Shown: piece by piece, positions 5,792 to 9,293 of the stretch
How positions within the stretch are numbered: the stretch's first letter is position 1
Layout: each line of letters starts with the position of its first letter
NCBI GenBank assembly: GCA_946479055.1
Contig: CAMLEX010000149.1
Coordinates: 1-9,293 of the forward strand
DNA length: 9,293 nt
DNA from: an uncultured Bacteroidota bacterium
GTDB taxonomy: Bacteria; Bacteroidota; Bacteroidia; Chitinophagales; Chitinophagaceae
Direction: 5' to 3'
Notes under the pieces: generated by a model
The model's database searches: none
Told to the model about the DNA's origin: nothing
The model's input: the letters and a program-made list of their open reading frames with translations, nothing else
Made by a program: the position numbers and the translations under genes

Positions 5792-6665
5792 ACTCCTCAA
5801 AGGAAAAGGGTTCCATTTCTTGATTAAAAATAAAATAGTCAGACAAATGCGAACCAATCATGTGGCAAATTTTCTCGTGGGTAAGTTCATCAATGTCGTT
5901 AACCTTGTTTATTTTGAGATTTCTCAGTGGGTTGGAATTTTTTACAGATTTTGGATGATAAATGTATGCACAATAATCAGGAGAAAGAGGGAAATAGATT
6001 TCGCTTTCAACTGGGATTGTCCACTGGTAATCATCATTAAGCTCGTTTGGATCCTCTTGGGGATCAATAATAGCTGGGTTGTCGCTAGTGAACCATCCTC
6101 TATTCCCATAATCTTTCAGAATTACAAAATTGAAATTCCTAAAAACGCTTACGAAAAAATTCATGATGTGGCCTGTGACATAATTTAAATGGGTTTCTTC
6201 AGGTATGTTGCTAAGAGAGATATTTATAATTGGCAACTCTTCGGGTTTGTACATTGTAATTTCTCTCAAAAAGGCGTCCCTTAATATTGGTGTGTCTAAG
6301 TAACGCTGAAACAACTCACGATAGGGTTTGGCTCTACACATGAGATTCGGAATATAGTGGCATAAAATATCCCTGTGTCGTGGTGTAAGTTGCTTTTGCC
6401 GATTAATTGTATTTAAAACCTTTTGATATTCATTTTCAATTATAACACTTTTATGTTCAAAGTGCCGTCTTTCTTCAATTGACTCAAAAAATGGTAAGTC
6501 AAAAACATTTGTCTCCTTTGTGAAGTTTTCAATTAATACATAGTCCGTGAATTTTTTTGATTTGTCCCACACTGATATATACCACTTCTCATCTTTAAAA
6601 TAGCCGAACTGCCGTAGGTAAACTTGAGAAACTCTATGTTGTCCTTGATATTTCGGATGCTTCAT
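5790..6665 (-). CDS. DUF4238 family protein
   Basis: The 291-aa product begins MKHPKYQGQHRVSQVYLRQF, the N-terminal signature of DUF4238 (K-QHxVxxxYLRxF), and has GWFTSDNPAII at residues 190-200, the conserved central motif FxTSDNPV. Between them lies a long helical region (residues 60-135) with a short HRDILCHYIPNLMCR segment. The biochemical function of the family is not known. A longer reading from a TTG at 6681-6683 is possible but would begin inside the boundary repeat; the ATG at 6663-6665 starts directly with the family motif, so I use it. The gene fills its unit between the 15-bp inverted repeats. A promoter-like element lies about 30 nt upstream (6695-6724), and a terminator-like hairpin lies downstream (5674-5696). 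Confidence 0.85.
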   Translation of the reverse strand: MKHPKYQGQHRVSQVYLRQFGYFKDEKWYISVWDKSKKFTDYVLIENFTKETNVFDLPFFESIEERRHFEHKSVIIENEYQKVLNTINRQKQLTPRHRDILCHYIPNLMCRAKPYRELFQRYLDTPILRDAFLREITMYKPEELPIINISLSNIPEETHLNYVTGHIMNFFVSVFRNFNFVILKDYGNRGWFTSDNPAIIDPQEDPNELNDDYQWTIPVESEIYFPLSPDYCAYIYHPKSVKNSNPLRNLKINKVNDIDELTHEKICHMIGSHLSDYFIFNQEMEPFSFEE

Positions 6666-6666
6666 A

Positions 6667-6681
6667 AAAATGGCACACAAC
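6667..6681. repeat. 15-bp inverted repeat bounding the DUF4238 unit, right copy
   Basis: AAAATGGCACACAAC is the exact reverse complement of 5777-5791. It ends in AAC, where repeat copy 3 begins. Confidence 0.75.
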
Positions 6682-6842
6682 AATTGTATTACCGCTAAAA
6701 TACGCTACTTCCTATACCAAACAATTTTTTAACTTCCTCTTTTTATGCTACTTAACAAATAAAACGCTACTGTAGCAGAGAAGCATAAATACAATTCAGG
6801 ACAAATAATTTTCAGTAAGGTCTTTATTGCTGTGTTATGTCC
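6679..6842. repeat. Dispersed repeat copy 3, possible attC-like site
   Basis: Starts at AAC 6679-6681 and aligns with copy 2 through AAATACAA (6787-6794); the ends TTGTATT...AAATACAA are again inverted. It continues with GGACAAATAATTTT, which recurs in copy 4, and GGACA (6799-6803) is complementary to TGTCC (6838-6842). It ends at GTTATGT (6834-6840), just before the GH3 remnant. Confidence 0.62.
6695..6724 (-). promoter_or_regulatory. Promoter-like element in repeat copy 3
   Basis: TTG-N19-TATTTTAG on the - strand, about 30 nt upstream of the DUF4238 ATG. Confidence 0.35.
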
Positions 6843-6848
6843 CGTTTA

Positions 6849-7076
6849 TTATTTTACCTCAAACACTTCCCTCAATCTTATATCCATACTGGAACTCCCG
6901 ATCATAACCCGGAATTTACCGGGTTCAATCACTTCTTTCATATTCACATCCAGCATCGTCAGCATTTCCGGAGTAATAATAATTGTATATCTTTTTCTTC
7001 ACGTGGCTCAAGGCTTATTCTTTGAAAACCTTTTTAATTCTTTGACAGGTCTTGCTACAGAAGCCAGTTCACGTAC
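6849..7076 (-). pseudogene. GH3 beta-glucosidase C-terminal remnant (fibronectin III-like domain), frameshifted
   Basis: Read on the - strand in three pieces, the region gives LASVARPVKELK, then GFQRISLEPREEKDI, then ITPEMLTMLDVNMKEVIEPG, KFRVMIGSSSMDIRLREVFE and the stop at 6849-6851. This is the order of the Fn3-like C-terminal domain of family 3 glycoside hydrolases (ASVxRPVKELKGF, LxPGE, TPEMLxxxD, VEPGxFxVMIGxSSxDI). There are two shifts: one in an A-run near 7030-7036 and one near 6974-6985. All catalytic parts are missing. It is therefore a dead 3' fragment of a gene that in Bacteroidota often sits in polysaccharide loci. The upstream end is cut at a junction with the group II intron-like sequence. 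Confidence 0.78.
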
Positions 7077-7125
7077 GGTTCTGTGAGGAGTATGGGATTA
7101 CTCTCCCCTTGCTTACTCGCCTTTC
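7066..7125 (+). mobile_element. Probable 3' end of a group II intron (partial domain V plus domain VI)
   Basis: TTCACGTACGGTTCTGTGAGGAG followed by a GGAGT...ACTCTCC hairpin and CTTGCTTACTCG is the usual look of the last bases of bacterial group II introns: the 3' strand of domain V (CGTACGGTTC), then domain VI ending in a C-T-ACTCG stretch with the branch-point A. The 5' strand of domain V and everything upstream (ribozyme, reverse transcriptase) are replaced by the GH3 remnant. The 3' terminal bases are not the usual ACTCGAC, so the exact end is uncertain. Recognised from memory of intron ends; no alignment was possible. Confidence 0.5.
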
Positions 7126-7183
7126 TGCTGCCCTTCTTTCTTTTTATTTGTCAGTCCAGGTCCGGAATATTCAAATCTATATG

Positions 7184-7558
7184 TTATCCATTCGCCAGGT
7201 TTAATTTTTTGTGATATAGAAAATAGGAGCAACTCAGGAAAAATAGTGCCTGAAATGGAAACAACAAACTAGTAAAAGACTGACCCGTGGTTATTTGAGA
7301 ATAAATAGCTCCTATAATATCATATGTAAGTCCTGCATAAGCCCACTCTTTGATGCGTGGATATCCGGGACTAGCAATTGCAATAAGCCCAAGAATCCGG
7401 GCAACACCAAAGAAGGGAGCCAGATAGGCAGGATATCCGAGATGCGTAAATGGTTCCACTGAGGCAGGATGTGATATAATCCCCAGGATTGAGCCAATGC
7501 CCAGGGCCGGAATTAAAATGCCAGTGCAAATCCAATAATATATATTTACTTTTTTCAT
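7184..7558 (-). CDS. DoxX-like small membrane protein
   Basis: The 124-aa product has four predicted membrane helices (about residues 8-27, 43-63, 72-90 and 95-115) and the DoxX-like layout: YYWICTGILIPALG, HLGYPAYLAPFFGVARILG, IASPGYPRIKEWAYAGLTYDI and the end YHKKLNLA. Members are inner-membrane proteins; some DoxX proteins belong to redox or electron transport complexes, but the role of this subgroup is not known. It is the second gene of an operon: its ATG lies 5 nt after the stop of the VOC gene. Likely co-regulated with it through the dyad at 8008-8033. The stop is followed by about 60 nt without recognisable structure up to the intron-like remnant. Confidence 0.85.
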   Translation of the reverse strand: MKKVNIYYWICTGILIPALGIGSILGIISHPASVEPFTHLGYPAYLAPFFGVARILGLIAIASPGYPRIKEWAYAGLTYDIIGAIYSQITTGQSFTSLLFPFQALFFLSCSYFLYHKKLNLANG

Positions 7559-7563
7559 TGCCG

Positions 7564-7989
7564 TTATTTATTAGGGTCATAACTAATCATCCATTGTATG
7601 GCAAACTTGTCCGTAAGCATACCAACATAAGCACCCCAAAAAGCCTTGTTCATTGCCATTGTGATTTGCCCGCCTTGAGAAAGTGCGTTGAAAATTTTGT
7701 CTGCTTCTTTTTCAGAGTCAGTGCTTACTGTGAGAGTAAAATTAGTACCAACGTTCAATGTTTGACCCATGGATTCTAATGCGTCTGATGCCAATAAATG
7801 ATTGTTGTTGCCGATTGGAAGTGATAGGTGCATTATTTTTTGCTGGTCAACTTCTGCAATTTTGTCTCCACCAGGCATGTCTTTAAATCTTTGGATAATG
7901 TTGAATTCACCTCCGAAAACTGATTTATAAAAAATCATTGCCTTTTCAGTGTCGCCGGTAAAGTTTAAATAAGGATTAATTGTTATCAT
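7564..7989 (-). CDS. VOC superfamily protein, PhnB/glyoxalase-like
   Basis: The 141-aa product opens with MITINPYLNFTGDTEKAMIF, YKSVFGGEF, the standard start of PhnB-type VOC proteins, and has HLSLPIGNNNHLLASDA, the FTLTVSTDSEKEADKIFNAL beta-alpha unit and AFWGAYVGMLTDKFAIQWMI at the end. The VOC fold includes glyoxalase I, dioxygenases and resistance proteins; this subgroup is cytoplasmic, dimeric in known structures, and its substrate is usually unknown. It is the first gene of the operon with DoxX-like (5-nt gap) and is divergent from the GlxA-type regulator. Candidate -7 box TATTTTTG at 8016-8023 lies about 27 nt upstream of the ATG, inside a dyad. Confidence 0.88.
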   Translation of the reverse strand: MITINPYLNFTGDTEKAMIFYKSVFGGEFNIIQRFKDMPGGDKIAEVDQQKIMHLSLPIGNNNHLLASDALESMGQTLNVGTNFTLTVSTDSEKEADKIFNALSQGGQITMAMNKAFWGAYVGMLTDKFAIQWMISYDPNK

Positions 7990-8007
7990 TTTTATTAGTT
8001 TTTATTG

Positions 8008-8033
8008 TTACAGTACAAAAATATGTACGGTAA
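8008..8033. promoter_or_regulatory. Operator candidate: 26-bp dyad between the VOC operon and the AraC-family gene
   Basis: TTACAGTACA (8008-8017) and TGTACGGTAA (8024-8033) are complementary at nine of ten positions around a 6-nt AT spacer. The dyad lies about 19 nt upstream of the VOC ATG and 73 nt upstream of the regulator ATG. A bound protein would cover the candidate -7 box of the VOC operon. A symmetric dyad is somewhat unusual for AraC-type regulators, which often bind direct repeats, so another regulator is possible. Confidence 0.55.
8016..8023 (-). promoter_or_regulatory. Candidate -7 box of the VOC-DoxX operon
   Basis: TATTTTTG on the - strand fits TAnnTTTG and is the same octamer as upstream of the ABM-like gene. 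It sits in the centre of the dyad. No clear -33 element is seen. Confidence 0.45.
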
Positions 8034-8106
8034 TGGAGTTTTATATTATGTAAATGCGACAAAGCAACATGGTGATCGCGACAACCAACTTTCATAAATT
8101 TACCCT

Positions 8107-9087
8107 ATGAAAGAAATCTCCATTATTATCCCTCATAAAGCCCTTATATCCTCTGTTGAAGATGCCAGGTATATGTTTTCAAAAGTAAACGAGTATCTCA
8201 GTCAGCAAGGCAGGGAAACTATGTTCAATATTAAATTAGTTGGGCTGACCAGGGAAGTTAGCTTGGGCAATGGGCAATATGTGATAAAAACAGATGCCGT
8301 AATACAAGATGTCCTAAAACCTGATTTGATAATAATTCCATCAATAAATGAAGAAATTATCCCTCTTCTGATTTTTAATTTAAGATTCAATCCCTGGATT
8401 ATTCAAAATTATCTTCAGGGTTCAGAAATTGCGAGCCTTTGTACCGGATCTTTTCTATTGGCTTCAACAGGATTATTAAAGGAAAATTACTGTGCAACGC
8501 ATTGGCAATATGCCAATGAATTCAGAGCCACTTTTCCCGGTCTTAAACTGGTGGACGATAAGGTAATCACAGAAAAGAATGGGATTTATACCAGCGGTGG
8601 ATCTACCTCATACTGGAATTTGCTTTTACATCTTGTTGAAAAATATACAGACAAAGCAACCGCTGTATGGGCATCAAAATATTTTGCCTTAGATATAAGT
8701 AGAAACAGTCAATCGCAATTTGCCATTTTTAACGGACAAAAAGAGCATAACGATAAGGAAGTTCTGATGATCCAGGAATTTGTAGAATTGAATTATGCAG
8801 AAAAACTGATTGTTGAAACTTTAGCAAATCGGGTAAACATAGGCAGAAGAACTTTTGAAAGAAGATTCAGAAAGGCAACCAACAATTCCATTGTTGAATA
8901 TATTCAAAGGGTGAAAATAGAAGTCGCAAAGAAGCAACTGGAAGCTGGTCGAAAAACCGTAAACGAAGTAATGTTTGATGTGGGATATACAGATATAAAT
9001 GCTTTCCGGGAAGTATTTTATAAAATCACAGGATTGACACCTATTGAGTATAGAAATAAGTATAATAATAAGTCAATGAAAAATTGA
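8107..9087 (+). CDS. GlxA-type transcriptional regulator (DJ-1/PfpI-like domain plus AraC HTH)
   Basis: The 326-aa product has the standard two-domain layout. Residues 1-190 form a DJ-1/PfpI (class I glutamine amidotransferase-like) domain with PDLIIIPSI, the nucleophile-elbow segment IASLCTGSFLLASTGLL (Cys112), ATHW (His132) and YTSGGSTSYWNLLLHLVE. Residues 215-317 form the AraC DNA-binding domain with two helix-turn-helix units (VETLANRVNIGRRTFERRFR and VNEVMFDVGYTDINAFREVF) and the end GLTPIEYRNKY. The N-terminal domain is thought to sense a small molecule; in GlxA-type regulators it is not normally an enzyme. Divergent from the VOC-DoxX operon across 117 nt, so it most likely controls that operon and possibly itself. 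Start at 8107 gives a normal N-terminus (MKEISIIIPHKA). Length is typical. Confidence 0.93.
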   Translation: MKEISIIIPHKALISSVEDARYMFSKVNEYLSQQGRETMFNIKLVGLTREVSLGNGQYVIKTDAVIQDVLKPDLIIIPSINEEIIPLLIFNLRFNPWIIQNYLQGSEIASLCTGSFLLASTGLLKENYCATHWQYANEFRATFPGLKLVDDKVITEKNGIYTSGGSTSYWNLLLHLVEKYTDKATAVWASKYFALDISRNSQSQFAIFNGQKEHNDKEVLMIQEFVELNYAEKLIVETLANRVNIGRRTFERRFRKATNNSIVEYIQRVKIEVAKKQLEAGRKTVNEVMFDVGYTDINAFREVFYKITGLTPIEYRNKYNNKSMKN

Positions 9088-9091
9088 AAGT

Positions 9092-9133
9092 CTGTGAGTG
9101 GAGCGCTGTGATTTCGCAGAATGTAGCTCACAG
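9092..9133 (+). terminator. Two-part hairpin after the regulator gene
   Basis: CTGTGAG (9092-9098) pairs with CTCACAG (9127-9133), with an inner hairpin CTGTG/CGCAG (9106-9110, 9115-9119; ATTT loop). It begins 4 nt after the stop codon, which suggests a terminator, but no T-run follows. It may instead belong to the recombination-like structure that includes the next repeat. Confidence 0.45.
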
Positions 9134-9143
9134 GGTTGCAGGT

Positions 9144-9293
9144 AACGATTGTATTTGTACTAAAATACGCCACTTCCAATACCAACGCAATTTTTCCAAC
9201 TTATTCTTTTGAGGCTACTTAGCTAAAAACTCGCCATTATCCCTGAGTAGCAAACTACAACACAGTGGACAGATAATTTAAGCGGGTCTTGAT
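9144..9293. repeat. Dispersed repeat copy 4, cut by the window edge
   Basis: AAC at 9144-9146 is followed by GATTGTATTT and CTAAAATACGCCACTTCCAA, the same order as copies 1-3, and by GGACAGATAATTT and GGTCTT, shared with copy 3. The TATTTTAG element is kept, with 20 instead of 19 nt to TTG. The gene to its left is on the opposite strand, so here it does not serve a cassette gene. Confidence 0.65.

Noticed and set aside
5775..6188. Open + strand frame opposite the DUF4238 gene
   Set aside because: It is antisense to a clear family member, and its product has no recognisable pattern.
5790..6665. Defence-system role for DUF4238
   Set aside because: The family function is unknown and no partner gene is adjacent; a defence label would be a guess.
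6666..6683. Upstream TTG start for the DUF4238 gene
   Set aside because: It would add six residues coded by the boundary repeat; the ATG at 6663-6665 begins directly with the conserved family N-terminus.
6832..7086. Open + strand frames of 62-84 codons
   Set aside because: They lie opposite the GH3 remnant, whose translation matches a known domain despite the frameshifts.
7120..7210. Alternate - strand reading KIKPGEWITYRFEYSGPGLT after and overlapping the DoxX-like end
   Set aside because: It is open but has no start of its own and overlaps a normal DoxX-like C-terminus (YHKKLNLA); probably chance.
2368..9293. CRISPR array
   Set aside because: The four repeat copies are over 100 bp, diverged and 1-3 kb apart, separated by genes; there are no short regular repeats or spacers and no cas genes.
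1..9293. tRNA, rRNA or riboswitch
   Set aside because: I found no cloverleaf or conserved rRNA sequence, and no known riboswitch motif in any leader.

Overview
The window is AT-rich DNA most likely from a Bacteroidota genome, probably Sphingobacteriales (Pedobacter- or Mucilaginibacter-like). The reasons are protein style (GH32 fructan hydrolase, DoxX-like, VOC and GlxA-type proteins), the lack of clear Shine-Dalgarno sequences, and several candidate promoters resembling the Bacteroidota TTG-N19-TAnnTTTG type. The taxonomic call is inference; there is no rRNA or tRNA in the window to anchor it.

Layout. (1) 2-1192: 3' part of a GH32 glycoside hydrolase on the + strand, cut by the left edge. 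(2) 1352-1770: a single-gene unit on the - strand, a small ABM-type dimeric alpha-beta barrel protein with its own terminator and candidate promoter. (3) 1855-6840: six short, unrelated genes all on the - strand (YcxB-like membrane protein; frameshifted sterol desaturase/fatty acid hydroxylase; small membrane protein; SMI1/KNR4; an unrecognised 217-aa protein; DUF4238). Most are bounded by short inverted repeats of the form GTT...(gene)...AAC and separated by structured, palindromic spacers. (4) 6849-7125: a scar made of a degraded GH3 beta-glucosidase C-terminus (- strand) abutting what looks like the 3' end of a group II intron (+ strand). (5) 7184-9087: a VOC/DoxX-like operon (- strand) divergent from a GlxA-type AraC regulator (+ strand), with a strong dyad between them. 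(6) 9144-9293: another copy of the spacer repeat, running off the right edge.

The most interesting part is region 3. It looks like an integrase-less array of integron-type gene cassettes (a CALIN-like array). The YcxB-like cassette has exact RYYYAAC/GTTRRRY-type cores (GCCTAAC and GTTAGGC). The DUF4238 cassette is bounded by 15-bp perfect inverted repeats. One spacer (4795-4933) folds into a 20-bp stem with a single extrahelical base, as attC sites do. A diverged repeat of about 115-150 bp occurs four times in the same orientation (2368, 5588, 6679, 9144). Three copies sit just upstream of cassette genes and carry a conserved TTG-N19-TATTTTAG promoter-like element pointing into the gene. No integrase is visible, so the system could be mobilised in trans, be a relic, or use another mechanism.

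Region 5 reads as an ordinary regulated chromosomal unit: the GlxA-type regulator probably controls the VOC-DoxX operon through the dyad that overlaps the candidate -7 box of that operon.
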